Source: Zymoseptoria tritici IPO323 (Eukaryota; Ascomycota; Dothideomycetes; Mycosphaerellales; Mycosphaerellaceae). From it: a stretch of 64,000 nucleotides of DNA. Under the pieces are notes generated by a model. The model saw only the letters and a list, made by a program, of their open reading frames with translations. It was not told the origin of the DNA and made no database searches. Each line of letters opens with the position of its first letter. Position 1 is the stretch's first letter. Positions 1 through 10,747 of the stretch are shown in pieces. Both the position numbers and the translations under genes were made by a program. Location of the stretch: the NCBI RefSeq assembly GCF_000219625.1, contig NC_018208.1, forward strand, positions 620,001 to 684,000, read 5' to 3'.

Positions 1-2810
1 ATGGCCAGCATACCACCCGCGAAACACGTCAGATGTTCGTTCTTTGGGGTGAGTTCATCGTAGGGCAGCTCGGTGGTGTAATTGATAGAGACAGTCAGTT
101 CCCCTGCAATGAGGATGTCCAAGTTATCGGGCGTCATGGGACGGAAGAGGAGTTTGTCGATGATGGGTTTCGTGCTGGCCAAATACATCGTTTTGTACTG
201 TTCGACCTGTCCGCCGAGGAGGAGGTACTCTTTCGGAAAGTATTCGTATACACTGTCCGATTGACCGCCGAGGGTGTAGACTTCTGTACCGTGCAGGGAG
301 GGGGTCTCGAGGCCTTGAGGGATGCAGGTTTCTTCTTCTGGGGGGAGGTCTTCGACGAACATGGGGAGTTCATCCGCGGGATGGTAGGCGTTTTTAAGGG
401 CGCGATTGTCGTCGGAGTGGGAGGCGGTTTGCTGCTCGAGGTAGGCGGCGCCCATGCCAGCTTTGTATGGTGCGTCGCCGGGGTGGAGGCCGATGGAGTC
501 TGGAGTGTAGGTTCCGCCTTGAGGCTTCGACCCTTGCGGCGCATGTTCAGACGGGTTTCTCAGGTCACTCTGCTTGCCAGTATGCGCCATCGGGTTCGCG
601 ACATTTTTGTCCATCTTCTCCATGGCAGCATCCATATGCGCTTCCGGGTCCTGCGAATCTTTCAAAATTTTCTCGGCTTTCGCCAACGCCGCAGCGTCCG
701 GCTCAGTCGGGACGAAACCACCATCCTCCCTCTTGACATTCTTGTTGCTCGACCTCTCCTGATCCATATACGCAGGCTGCGCACGCAAATCACTCTGCTT
801 CCCCGTATGCGCCATCGGATTCGCAACATTCTTATCCATCTTCTCCATCGCCTCATCCATATGCGCCTCGGAATCCATCGAGTCCTTCAAGATCTTCTCA
901 GCCGCCGCCAACGCCGCCGCATCGGGAATATAAGCCTCCTCTGCCTCCCTCTTGACATTCTTGTTGCCCGTTCTTTCCTCGTCTTGATAGGCGGACTGTG
1001 CGCGCAAGTCCTGCTGTTCACCCGTGTGCGCCATAGGATTTGCGACGTTCTTGTCCATGGCTTGCATGGCCTTGTCCATATTGGCTTGCGGGTCCATCGA
1101 GTCCTTGAGAATCTTCTCGGCTGCTTTCAATGCCGCTGCATCGGGCTCGATTGCTGCCCTCTTTGCGTGCCTCTTGGTGAGTTCGTTGTCGTTTGGTGTT
1201 AGCTCGGAAGGGTTCCGCAGATCGGTTTGCTTGCCAGTGTGAGGCATGGGGTTTGCGACGTTCTTGTCCATCTTCTCCATAGCAGCGTCCATGTGTGCGT
1301 CGTGGTTTTGTGAGTTCAACAGCTTCTTCTCCGCCTCAGCTAGTGCCTTTGCATCGGGCTCCTTTGTGAGCTCGACTTCCGGCCCGATGGTGTCGTCGGT
1401 GCTCTGCTTGATAGGAGGATCCACCGGCGGCTGATCAATCTTCTCCTTCGCCGCGTCCAAAGCACCACTCGCCTTCGCCGCAGCATCTTCCGCAGCCTTC
1501 CCAGGTGGGTTCCGACCCTTCCTATTCCCCACCACCCCCGTCTCCTTCCGACTCGCCGCCACCCCCATCTCCTTCCCACACCCACTCGCATCCACCGAAA
1601 TCGGCCACATACCGGGCAACCTCGTCCTCATCTGCATCTCCTCAAACGCATCCGTAATCCTCGCAATCGCATCATAAAACTTATCCTCCCCGGACAACTG
1701 CGCCAACCTCGTGAATTCCAGACTCAGCGTGCCCAACTCCGCCAACACGACACGATGTCGCCCTTCTCCGCTCGGGTATGTCTTTTTCTGCGCACTCGGC
1801 GGTTTCCACTTGTAATAAGTCTCCGGCATGCGATTATTCGTGTCAAACGCGCTGTACAAAATCTCTCCCAATTCCAGCGCTTTGTCCATCAAGACTTGAT
1901 ATTTCCTCCCGCTCACATCGTACGCCGCGATCAATCCTCCGAGATATCTGATCGTGACTTCGAACAACGGTATGTCATCTCTTGAGGAGGTCGTGAAGTC
2001 GATATTCGCCGTTTGGTTGACCGCCTCTTCGAACTCGTCTTTCATGCCCATGATCCATAGTGTGTCCAATGAGTCCACGAGTGTGGCGCCCCAGCCATTG
2101 AACGAGTTCTTGCCCTGGCCGGAAACTGGTCTGACTTCGTCGAAACCCCAGCCGTGAGTGCGGTATCCTTTCCACGCGTGTTGAGCGGCTTTCTTGACGG
2201 CTGCGAGGCGGGAGGGATCGGCGGGCGAGGGTTTGGAGTGTTGAATGCGAGGTATTGGTTTCGGTGTGCCGGTGGGGAGTTTGCGGGTGGAGGTGATGGG
2301 GTACTTTTCGGGTTGTTTGCTCCAGTGGATGGGCGGTGCGGAAGAGGTTGTGGCTGGTCGTGGTGGTTTGTAGAGAGGATCGATTCGGTTGTTGAGATCG
2401 TCGTGAGGTCCCGCATTGTCTGATCCCGAGGATTGAGGTACGGCGGGCTTTTCTGTCTGTAGAGTGGGTAGTGCAGGCAGATGCTTCTCTTCTGTGACAG
2501 CTGGACGTTCCGGCACAGTCGGAGTCTCGAGCTTCGGCTCTTCAGGAAGCTTGACCTCAGTCTTCTCTTCCGGTTCGATCGAAGTGTCTGCGATACTCGG
2601 CTCACGGTGAGGCGACTGTGAGAGGGGAGCATCCGGATCGTGGAACTTTCCCGTGATGTCGCCGCCTCTCAGAACGGATCCGCCGCCGACGTTCAAGTAG
2701 TCGGGGTACGAGACGTTCTCCAGTGCACTCCGCTCGTACAGGAGGAAGACGATGGCTATGCACACCGCAATGGCCAGCCATCGCGCCCGTCGTGTCCGTG
2801 GAGGAGCCAT
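1..2810 (-). CDS. GH47 class I alpha-1,2-mannosidase with internal repeat insert (3' end outside window)
   Basis: Family enzymes trim alpha-1,2-linked mannose from N-glycans in the ER or Golgi. The gene is open without introns for 936 codons from the ATG at 2810 and runs off the left edge. Residues about 9-25 form one hydrophobic segment behind a basic start, giving type II membrane topology. A Pro/Ser/Glu-rich stem follows to about residue 215. The catalytic domain then starts with the typical GH47 stretch around GWGFDEVRP and SFNGWGATLVDSLDTLWIMG (about residues 225-255). After a LPGMWPISVD-like segment the fold is interrupted by about 440 residues holding four repeats. The family pattern resumes with YTLGGQSDSVYEYFPKEYL and CFAGGMLA. 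The remaining catalytic residues lie outside the window. Class assignment is firm; the exact subfamily is not. Confidence 0.9.
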   Translation of the reverse strand, partial: MAPPRTRRARWLAIAVCIAIVFLLYERSALENVSYPDYLNVGGGSVLRGGDITGKFHDPDAPLSQSPHREPSIADTSIEPEEKTEVKLPEEPKLETPTVPERPAVTEEKHLPALPTLQTEKPAVPQSSGSDNAGPHDDLNNRIDPLYKPPRPATTSSAPPIHWSKQPEKYPITSTRKLPTGTPKPIPRIQHSKPSPADPSRLAAVKKAAQHAWKGYRTHGWGFDEVRPVSGQGKNSFNGWGATLVDSLDTLWIMGMKDEFEEAVNQTANIDFTTSSRDDIPLFEVTIRYLGGLIAAYDVSGRKYQVLMDKALELGEILYSAFDTNNRMPETYYKWKPPSAQKKTYPSGEGRHRVVLAELGTLSLEFTRLAQLSGEDKFYDAIARITDAFEEMQMRTRLPGMWPISVDASGCGKEMGVAASRKETGVVGNRKGRNPPGKAAEDAAAKASGALDAAKEKIDQPPVDPPIKQSTDDTIGPEVELTKEPDAKALAEAEKKLLNSQNHDAHMDAAMEKMDKNVANPMPHTGKQTDLRNPSELTPNDNELTKRHAKRAAIEPDAAALKAAEKILKDSMDPQANMDKAMQAMDKNVANPMAHTGEQQDLRAQSAYQDEERTGNKNVKREAEEAYIPDAAALAAAEKILKDSMDSEAHMDEAMEKMDKNVANPMAHTGKQSDLRAQPAYMDQERSSNKNVKREDGGFVPTEPDAAALAKAEKILKDSQDPEAHMDAAMEKMDKNVANPMAHTGKQSDLRNPSEHAPQGSKPQGGTYTPDSIGLHPGDAPYKAGMGAAYLEQQTASHSDDNRALKNAYHPADELPMFVEDLPPEEETCIPQGLETPSLHGTEVYTLGGQSDSVYEYFPKEYLLLGGQVEQYKTMYLASTKPIIDKLLFRPMTPDNLDILIAGELTVSINYTTELPYDELTPKNEHLTCFAGGMLA
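559..1361 (-). repeat. Four coding repeats inserted in the GH47 domain
   Basis: Four copies of a block of about 49 residues lie at 1215-1361, 1002-1150, 782-928 and 559-705, spaced by about 211-223 bp. Each reads approximately PDAxALxxAEKILKDS, then HMDxAMEKMDKN, then VANPMAHTGKQSDLR. Linkers of about 25 residues are more variable and often contain NKNVKRE. The repeats look helical and amphipathic. All copies are in frame with the mannosidase, so they are translated rather than a broken insertion. Confidence 0.9.
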
Positions 2811-3465
2811 CCTAGTTGTGCTCGCTAACAAGCGAGGTCGAAAGGAATGGCCAAGCAATATGAGGTTGTCGAAGAAGTGATATCACACCCGGGAGCATTC
2901 CTCTTCACGTGCCTGCCGCCGTCAGGTCATCAAAGGAGATCGCTGTTCATCTTGGCCAAATCTTGGCTCAGCTCATCCCTGCAAGGCGTGGAACTTTAAA
3001 TACGGGCCTTGGTTCGAATATCTTCGGACTCCCTGTAAGGCATATCGATGGTAAATTTACTGGACACATTCGACACATTGGACACATTGATGCCAAGGTT
3101 GCCATATCAGAGCATGGTATAGTCATGTTAGAGGCAAGTGTATGGCGATTGGTCAGACTTGATGATGCTATAGGAATACCACACGAGCAACGCAAGCACA
3201 ACAGTCATGTCCAATCAACCCAGCTCGATGCTAGAAATGGGATTCGCTGTAATGTATAGAGTCCGTCAAGCCTTTCAAGGAATGCGGGCATGACACGGAC
3301 GCGCTCGAGATGACGTGCGAAGGATCAGCACGATGTACCTTGGTTGTTGTCTGCACTGGAAGGAGACATGGTGAAAACACAAATTGAGGAAATTGTAATC
3401 GTTGTTGAGTTCTGCGGCCAGTTATGGAATGCTCCTTCAACACGGGGTCAGTTCACCATGGATGT
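2811..3465. other. Intergenic, no supported gene
   Basis: This is the upstream region of the mannosidase gene. A plus-strand open frame of 116 codons (2909-3259) shows no recognisable motif and has an unusual His/Ile composition. I see no convincing gene, RNA or repeat here. Confidence 0.5.
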
Positions 3466-3918
3466 TCACCACCAACTGTTGCCAGCAGCGCCAGCATCGG
3501 GAACGAAGCCAGCCTGCTCACCACCAGCCTGCTCACCACCAGCCTGAGTCTCACCAGCCTGAGTCTCACCAGCCTGAGTCTCACCAGCCTGAGTCTCACC
3601 AGCCTGAGTCTCACCAGCCTGAGTCTCACCAGGCTTCTCGCACCATGACTGAGCCCACGTTCCGACTCCGGGCACCGGCCATTGCTCGTTCGTTTCCTCC
3701 TCCACCTCCAAGATGGCCTAGTTAGCTTCCGCGTACTCCCGCCCACTACAGCGCTCGCAGTGACTTCCATCCCGAGTCATACAGCATGTCGTGATACTGT
3801 GTATATACGGCGAAAATTGACGCGCAAGCACACCTCCCTTTTCAAGAGCAAACACGCTCGCCGCAATGAAGTACTTGTCTTGATAAATTCCAGAATCAAT
3901 GCAACTATTGCGCTGCAA
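3466..3918 (-). CDS. Possible small Cys-containing protein with GETQA repeats (doubtful)
   Basis: Two overlapping minus-strand open frames could be exons of one small gene. The upstream one (3718-3918) ends in a Cys-rich stretch with CCMTRDGSHCERC. The downstream one (3466-3711 and a little upstream) reads WPVPGVGTWAQSWCEKP, then six GETQA and two GGEQA units, then GFVPDAGAAGNSWW. The composition of the second frame looks like protein. However, I find no good intron joining the two, because a CTAAC and the next AG are too close together. No function is suggested. Confidence 0.25.
3510..3629. repeat. 15-bp minisatellite, eight units
   Basis: Eight contiguous 15-bp units: two of cagcctgctcaccac followed by six of cagcctgagtctcac. 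The period is a multiple of three, so in the minus-strand frame it encodes five-residue repeats (GETQA or GGEQA). Copy number is likely to vary between strains. Confidence 0.95.
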
Positions 3919-4064
3919 TCTCGAGAGCCTAGTACTCCTCGTCGTTCAGATCGAGCTTCATGACAGGCTGTCTTGTTCGGTCGAAGGTGGACGCTGTACG
4001 TCTCGTACTTTGGCTTGCGGTTGGTCGCTAGGGAGTCTTGGTATTAAGATGTTCATCATGACAT

Positions 4065-4897
4065 TCATAGAAATCCCCGCCCTTCAGTCGCACCGCCTTG
4101 AGTCGAGTCTTTCCCCGAACCAGCATAGCCTGACTGCCGTGAGCTCCGAGCAGAAGGGTCGCTCCTCGACCAGAACGGGTTTCCTGATCTTCCGGAAGAG
4201 CCCTTGGAAGCAGTGTCGCCGATGAAATCCTGGAGTGTCGGAAGTGCCTTGTAGACATCCTTCAGTCTCCGAGCGCTGCCAACAGCCAATGGGTCGTCGA
4301 TGTGTATCTTCACCAGTTGCGCTGAGAGAGCTTTGAGCGCCTTGGGCTCAGTTGAGGCGGCTTCACCTTGCCATTGGGTGAAGAGGAGGTTGCGGAAGGA
4401 TTGGTCGGTCCACGCGTTCGGCGCGGCGAGCGAAGACTGGAAGCGCTCAAAGGACAGAGTCATGAGATCCGGCACGTCGAAGCGCAGGGCGATCTGGTAC
4501 ACCTCGCGATCGAAGATGAAGCGTGTATCGTCATTCTCGGGGTAGGTGTAAGTGCCGGTGTAGCACCAGTTGAAGAACGCCTGGAATGGGAGGATTGGGT
4601 TGTCGGAGCAATCGATGACCTTCGGGGTAGACGAGGGGGTTGCGGCGCGCTGTCATGGAGTACATTAGCATGGTGCGTCTCCTTTTGGGTGGTATGTGGG
4701 AGGAGACTGACCTTGAAAGGGTTCTTGGCGAGCGCAGTCTTCACCTTGCTCGGCTCGAAGCGTTCGCGGTACTGCTGTGCGAACCAGCGCGACTTCACAC
4801 ACAGTACGTCGCAGTGCGCTTCCAGTGTCTTGCCGATCGTCTTAATGTAGAAGTCCGGCTGCGCGCGCTGATTGAAATGTTGCTCAATGTTGGCCAT
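4065..4897 (-). CDS. BTB/POZ domain protein
   Basis: Two exons, 4897-4712 and 4649-4065, joined in phase 0 across a 62-bp intron with GTCAGT donor, GCTAATG branch and ACAG acceptor. The product is 256 residues. The N-terminal part (DFYIKTIGKTLEAHCDVLCVKS, then KNPFK) and the following PILPFQAFFNWCYTGTY and YQIALRFDVPDLMTLS segments match the short fungal BTB/POZ pattern: a substrate-adaptor-like dimer domain with the YTGTY turn and a first BACK-like helix. The C-terminus is Ser/Gly-rich. Such proteins are very common in Dothideomycetes and their partners are mostly unknown. No catalytic motif is present. Confidence 0.85.
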
Positions 4898-6133
4898 TGC
4901 GCAGGACTTCGGAGGGGAGTGACAGGTCGAGTGTTGGTTGCAGTTGTTGGTATGGTAGGGTATGGGTATACGTTTGTGTCGAGGAACGATTGTGTATGTG
5001 TATGTGTTGGCGTTGTTAACTCGTGTTTCCGTTGGAGTTCTTGGAGTTGTTGGAGTTGAATGCCAGAAGGAAGAAAGTTGGTCAAACGTGTAGTATATAA
5101 GGGACATGTCGGAGGAGAAGATCAAGAAGGTCTTCGTGAATCCAACCGTGCCTCAGGAGTCAAGCGTTCACCTTTTGCACGCCCGGTCTGGACTTGTACA
5201 GGTGAATTGTGCCTCGAGTATTCACCATTTTGGCAGCTGCTAGAGGGAGAACAGAGCATAAGACCTGTACATGGAGCTGCGATTCTCTGCATTGTATTGA
5301 AATGGCATAACAATGCCAGGAAGAAAGTATGAATGGGTAATGATCTTGCTGTGAACGTGGAGAGGAAAGCCCGGAATTGAGAGCAGGAATATGCCTACCT
5401 TCAGCGTGATTGCTGTATGCAAAGAGCAGCTTGCTGCACGCACCGCACCGCACCAAACGGCAGACAGGCAAAGCCAACGCCATCTTTCGTGTCACTCACT
5501 GGCGAGCACCAATAGGTCCGATTGAGCTCAGCAAGCTCGCAAGGGATGTCCGATAGCCTGCTTTGTTGCTGTCTTGACAGGATGATCAAGCAAGGCCGAT
5601 TATTCGGAAGTCTTTTGACTTCTTGAAGACGTCGGAGAAGCTCTATCGGCTTTCTGAAACTCTTCGCACGATAGCAGTGGAATCCGTAGCGGTCTTGCAG
5701 TGGCATGAGGAATGGAGGGATCGGAGACGCGGAAGAGGGAGGAGTGTAAGCCGGGCATGATCGCACTGAAAGAAGAGTCATCAGCCATACCAGACAACTC
5801 ATGATGTACCAAGAAATGGCTTTGTAGGATGATATTGACGATGTCAAGGAAGAGGAGTGAAGTCTGCCCTGGATGAGACCTCGGACGCGTCGCAGGATTA
5901 TCATCTCACAAGTGGACCCCTCTGACGACAACGTCCGATCTTCAAAGAAGAACCACGTCCATGTCACTCTCTGTACCTGATCTTTCCTGTTCCTATTTCC
6001 GTCGCATGTTGGACTGCTGTTGAGGTATTCTAGCCGGACTTGTATATCATATGAGTGCGGCGGAGTGAAGCCTCTCGTCCTCTCTCTCCGCCATTCCTAA
6101 CATAATCCCCCTCAATCCCATGCCAGCAACACC
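4898..6133. other. Intergenic with one doubtful minus-strand frame
   Basis: The region separates the BTB gene and the proline-rich gene. It holds a 188-codon minus-strand frame (5401-5967) with a hydrophobic patch near residues 45-65 but no domain I recognise and no clear codon bias. It may be chance. Otherwise I see GT-rich low-complexity sequence near 4980-5010 and CT-rich promoter-like sequence just before 6134. Confidence 0.35.
5094..5100 (-). promoter_or_regulatory. TATA-like element upstream of the BTB gene
   Basis: An AT-run TTATATA on the minus strand lies about 200 bp upstream of the BTB start codon in otherwise GC-rich DNA. Its position suits a core promoter, but this is only motif matching. 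Confidence 0.3.
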
Positions 6134-8040
6134 ATGGCAGGCAACCCTTTCCGCCGAAGCGTCGCCGCCAATATCTCAATACCTCCCCTGGACACCGACA
6201 GTAAGACCTCGCCTTTTCCAGCTACAACAACACGCATTGACTCGGTCCAGCAACATCCACACCCCAACCGAAGAAGAAGCGAGTCCAAATTCAGTCACCA
6301 CCAGCATTGAACAATGAAGAAGAAAGCGGCCGTCGACTTTCCGCTTCCGATTCAGCCTCTCGAGCCGATTCTCCACCACCTCCACCTCGAGAAAGCGAAC
6401 TATCCGACTCTTCGAACGACGATGAGGAAGCTGGCGAGGCACGATTGAACATGAGGAGGAATTCGGGATCTTTAGCTCCGCCGAGTGCATTTCCAGGCAT
6501 ATTTGACCGACGGGAAGGAGAAGGAGTAGCAGGAGGAGGGACAACGAAAGCACCGTACAATCCGTTCGCTCGCACGCTGGCGACGCAGGAGGAGGAGTCT
6601 AGAAGTCGGAGAGCTACGAATGGACACGACAGAGGGACGAGAGATACTGCGGATCGGCCGGCAGTGATGGACGTGGATGCGTTTAAGAATATCCTATTGA
6701 CGGGAAGTGCGACGCCATCTGCCGCGAACAGACCACAGGATTTGAACAACAGCACAGAGACACCAATGTTTGACTCAAACTACTCTATGCGCGGCCCATT
6801 ATCACCAGATATGGACGGCTACGATGATTATGCTTCTGCTTCTCCGGACGAAGCTGACGATACCGACGATGACGATGATGACCACGATTTTACGAGCGAG
6901 CGAAAGAACCTGATGGGTCAAGGAAGATCCGACGACCTCGCACCGCCAGCACCACCTAAATCCTTGAAGCCCACGAGAGGACCACAAACAGTATCTTTTG
7001 CAGACTTTGATCAATCAATACCACCAGGCTGGCAGGCTCCAAGCCGGAATCCTTCTCCCTTACCTCGCGCTGGTATTCTTAGGCCGAGCGCGCAAAGAGC
7101 TAGCAGCGACATGAACAAGCCGCTTCCTCCTCCGCCAAGTGCTGGCATGAAGAGCGTTGGCGAGGAGTCTGCATTGCCGCCTACTGTGCCGGATAAGGAT
7201 ATGCCAGTTTCGCCGCCGCCACAGCCTGAAGCTCAGCCTCAAGTCGAATCAGAAGCATTATCAGCTCTACCGCGGTCGCAACCACAGCCTCCATTACAAA
7301 GACAACAGTCAGACGATGCCTCAACACCGAAGAAAGCTCCTCCCCCTCCACCCGTCTCCCGCAGAAAGCAAGCCTCCAGTACACCCACAGACCGACCTCG
7401 CAGCATCTCCAATCTCTCCACAACATCCTCAACCTTCACACCTCCCGCATCCGAGTCCGTAAGCCCCGGTCTGCCCTCTCCACCACTCACCGGGCCGACG
7501 AAACCGGAACTATCCACATCGAATTCCTCCGCTCCGACGATACCTCCACCACCTCCATCACGGAAGCCTCATCCAACAAGCTCAACAGAATCGAAGCCTC
7601 CTCAACTTCACATCCCAACAACAGAAAACACCCAGCCCCCAAAACTCGTCCCCCCACCTCCACCCCGCCGGCACCCCTCCAAAACCTCCCAAACTTCCCG
7701 AACCTCTTCTCCCGCCCACTCTCTTCGCACAAGTATACCTCCACCGTCAGGCGCAGCGGCCCCACCACCACCTCCTCCCCGCCGCGCTATGGGAACCACA
7801 GGCATCAACTCGGGTTCGGCGAGGAGTAGTCTCGATGGTGTGAGGCGACAGGGAAGTGCGAGTGGGAGTGTGGCGAGGAGTAGCTTCGAAAGCGGACAGC
7901 GCAGGACAGGGTTCGAGGATGCGACAACTCCGACGCCACTGGGCAACGGGAAGGGGAATGACGAGAGGGACGTGTTGGCGGATATGCGGGCTTTTGAAGA
8001 GGAGATTGAGGCGTTGAGGAGGGCTGGTGGTGGGACTTGA
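6134..8040 (+). CDS. Proline-rich low-complexity protein, function unknown
   Basis: Two exons, 6134-6200 and 6251-8040, with a 50-bp intron (GTAAGA donor, CATTGAC branch, CCAG acceptor). Splicing places the N-terminal MAGNPFRRS exon in frame with a PKKKRV basic cluster, which resembles a nuclear localisation signal. The 618-residue product is mostly disordered. It has acidic Asp runs near residues 185-200 and many PPPPP or PPPPxR tracts suited to SH3, WW or profilin binding. A VSFADFDQSIPPGW block and a C-terminal helix (DVLADMRAFEEEIEALR) are the most conserved-looking parts. An actin or cortical adaptor role is possible but unproven. Confidence 0.8.
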
Positions 8041-8190
8041 GCTTCGAAATCCAGAGACCAAGAAGGACGAAACAGTACAGGGTCGAATCTGGATCCCCCA
8101 GGATATTGACCACGATTCCAGGCGCAAGCTGAAAAGCGGAAATGTGGACGTTCAATGAGCCATCGTCCAGGCTGGCTGATTATGGTGAAG

Positions 8191-10293
8191 CTACGCTCCT
8201 TGGTCGAAAGAATAAGCTTGAACGTCGTTCCAGACGGCGCCTTCTGCGGCCGGGATATATCCCTTCTCACACCATCCAAACGCCACCTCCTCCTGCCCGG
8301 CATAGAACGCATCGAATGCCGGATTCAACGCATCCTTGAGGGAATGCACGTCGCCAGCGGAATGTATTGACTCCCAAGGATGCGTACATTGTCGTCCAGT
8401 GCACGTTTTGAGGACCATGAGCAGGGTGTTTAGACGGGGTATTAGTCGCGCTAGAGAAATTGGTGTCTGTGTTGAGGAGACGTTGTTCGGTGGAGATGGT
8501 GGGAAGGGGATGTATGCATTCCCGTGCCCTGCGACGGAAGGGAAGGTGATTCTCGTCTCCTCGTGATCCAGCGGATAGAGGTTCGAGGTCTGATATGGAT
8601 CGGCCTACACCTCTTGTCAGTGCCATGTCCCCGCATGCAGGAGAAGTCACACAAAAGGCCCGAGATGCGGCTGGAAACGGAATCCACTCACCAAAACATC
8701 GTAGAGCTCACGTTCTCCACTACACCAGACGGTATACAACAGACTATACCCCTCGCCCACCACCCTCAACGCTTTATACGTATGATTGGGGTACAGCGTG
8801 CTGCCGTACTTGCCTTCGGACATGATGATGCCCCACATCTCCACGTTGACGTGTTCCATTTTATGCTCCATACTTTCCGCTTCCAGCAAAGTGTGCAGGG
8901 GGATGGGCTGGCCATCGAAAGCGTACTTCTCGCTCATTTCCTCTAGATACGAGGACGAGGAGGAAGCGAGGGACAAAAAAGTCGGCGCGAGATCCGTATG
9001 CGTCGTTACCAACTCAGAGACATGGCCGCGGGGAATCCCCGGCCCGCGAACAATAAGCGGGATATTGATGTCCTCTTCGAACGCGCATTGTTTCCCCGGT
9101 TGTAAACGGTGTTGGCCGATATGATACCCGTTGTCGGTGGAGAAGAAAATGTACGTCTCGTCCAGCACACCCGCTTCTTCAAGACGAGTAAAGAGCTCAT
9201 CGACCATTTCGTCCACGGATTGCAGAGCTCGTAACCGGGACCGGTAAAAATGATCGTTGAAGTCAATATTCGTCTGATTTTGCTGGGGTAGTCGGCTGAT
9301 CCAGCTTACACCGTGCGGTGAGTCCGGGTTAAAATGCGGAGTCCGCGGCACAGTAACATTTGCAAAGAGATGCGCGTGTCGAGCAGCAGGCACGGGAGGA
9401 GATTGAATATTCGACTTCTCGGTGAAGTTCCCGTGGATGAGACCTTGGAGTTGGTGCACGTTGGAGTGAGGGGCTGTGGGGGCTATTGTGAGGAAGAAGG
9501 GGGAGGAAGGATTGGCGAGGGCGGAGGAGAGGAAGGCGAAGGATTTGGAGCGGATGAGATCCGTGCTGTATTGGCCTGGGTAGGAGGTGGGAGGGCCGGC
9601 GTTGCGGGTGAAGGACGCGTTGAGGTATTCGTAGGTGTAGGGGTCGAGGAGGAATTCGGAGCCGGTCCTGAATGATATCTAGAGTCAGCAGAGTGCGGCT
9701 TTTCAGCTTGGAGGAGTCAGACGTACCAGCCGGCGGCGGGTTCGGGGTCGTTGTAGTTGTCGACTGTCTGCGCGTTGAACAGCTTCCCAACATAATAAGT
9801 CTCGTAATCCAGCTCCTGCAGCCACACAGGTAGATACGCCTCATTCAATCCTTGCGATAAAAACTTCGGATATCCACCTGAACGCCATTCAGCCATCAAC
9901 GCCCCCCACATGAGTGGAATGACCACAATCACACTCACCATAAGGAGGATTAACGTCCGTAACATTAGTATTATGCGCCGCCTTGCCCGTCCACAAACTC
10001 ACCCGACTCGGACAACACAGCGCGACGGTACAGTAGTGGCGTTTGAACGACGTTCCTTGGTCGGTGAGATGTTTTTTGAGATACGGCATGTAGGAGAGGG
10101 AGTCTAGGTGGAGGTCTTGGTCGTCGGTTAGGATGAAGATTATGTTGGGTTGTGAGGGGGCTGGTTGGAGGGGGTGTTGTGCATCTTGGAGGGGTTGTTG
10201 TGCATCTTGGGTCGCGGTGGAGGGGTGGTAGGAGAGGAGGAGGAGGAGGGAGATTGTGTAGATCGTCCAGGTATATGCGAAGCGCCAGATCAT
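8191..10293 (-). CDS. Secreted arylsulfatase-type sulfatase
   Basis: Four exons (10293-9939, 9877-9727, 9667-8692, 8604-8191) separated by introns of 61, 59 and 87 bp give 631 residues. The chosen ATG starts a signal peptide (MIWRFAY, then a Leu run); an in-frame ATG at 10416 would bury it. The sulfatase domain begins with IIFILTDDQD, holding the metal-binding Asp pair at 57-58. It carries the formylglycine signature C-C-P-S-R at 93-97, with Cys93 the residue modified in the family. The GGYPKFLSQGLNE, DYETYYVGKLFN and FSTDNGYHIGQHRL blocks follow the fungal sulfatase pattern. It hydrolyses sulfate esters outside the cell or in the secretory path. The substrate is not evident. Confidence 0.92.
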
Positions 10294-10747
10294 GGCTGAG
10301 ATGGCACGTAGAGCCGGTCTGCGTACCGTTTGATATGGAGATACTGGCCAAGGATGAAGTTGATGGAGTGATGTTGCAAGAGGTGAGGTGGGGCATCTAG
10401 AACTAAAACCGATCACGCCTTGATCGACCTCATGGACTTGGCAACAACCAGAACGCAGGCCCGAGAGTCATGTCACAGGGCCTCATGTTGCAATTGCAGT
10501 GATAAGGGATGTGCGAACAAGTGATCTGCAGTGAGTATCATTGTCAAAATTTGAGATGTGAGACTTGTACATACTACAGCCCGAAAATCCGAGCCAACAC
10601 CATTCCCACAAGTCCAACACTCACTAAAGTCTCTAGTCTATTCGACGCAGAAATAGGAGGATCCGTACTAGGTCTATCAGAGGTGCCTGGTATTCACCTC
10701 AATGTATCTATCGTTCCGTGATTCCGCAAATGCTTCTCATGCCTGGT

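Noticed and set aside
33..1202. 389-codon plus-strand frame with repeats
   Set aside because: Antisense shadow of the mannosidase repeats; the minus strand has the GH47 motifs.
3000..3050. tRNA-like T-arm ggttcgaatat
   Set aside because: The flanks do not form an acceptor stem or anticodon arm. No tRNA was found in any intergenic region by eye.
2909..3259. 116-codon plus-strand frame as a gene
   Set aside because: No motif, odd His/Ile composition, no clear promoter or splice support.
5401..5967. 188-codon minus-strand frame as a firm gene
   Set aside because: Longer than expected by chance but without domain, conserved-looking blocks or codon bias; kept only as a remark in the intergenic entry.
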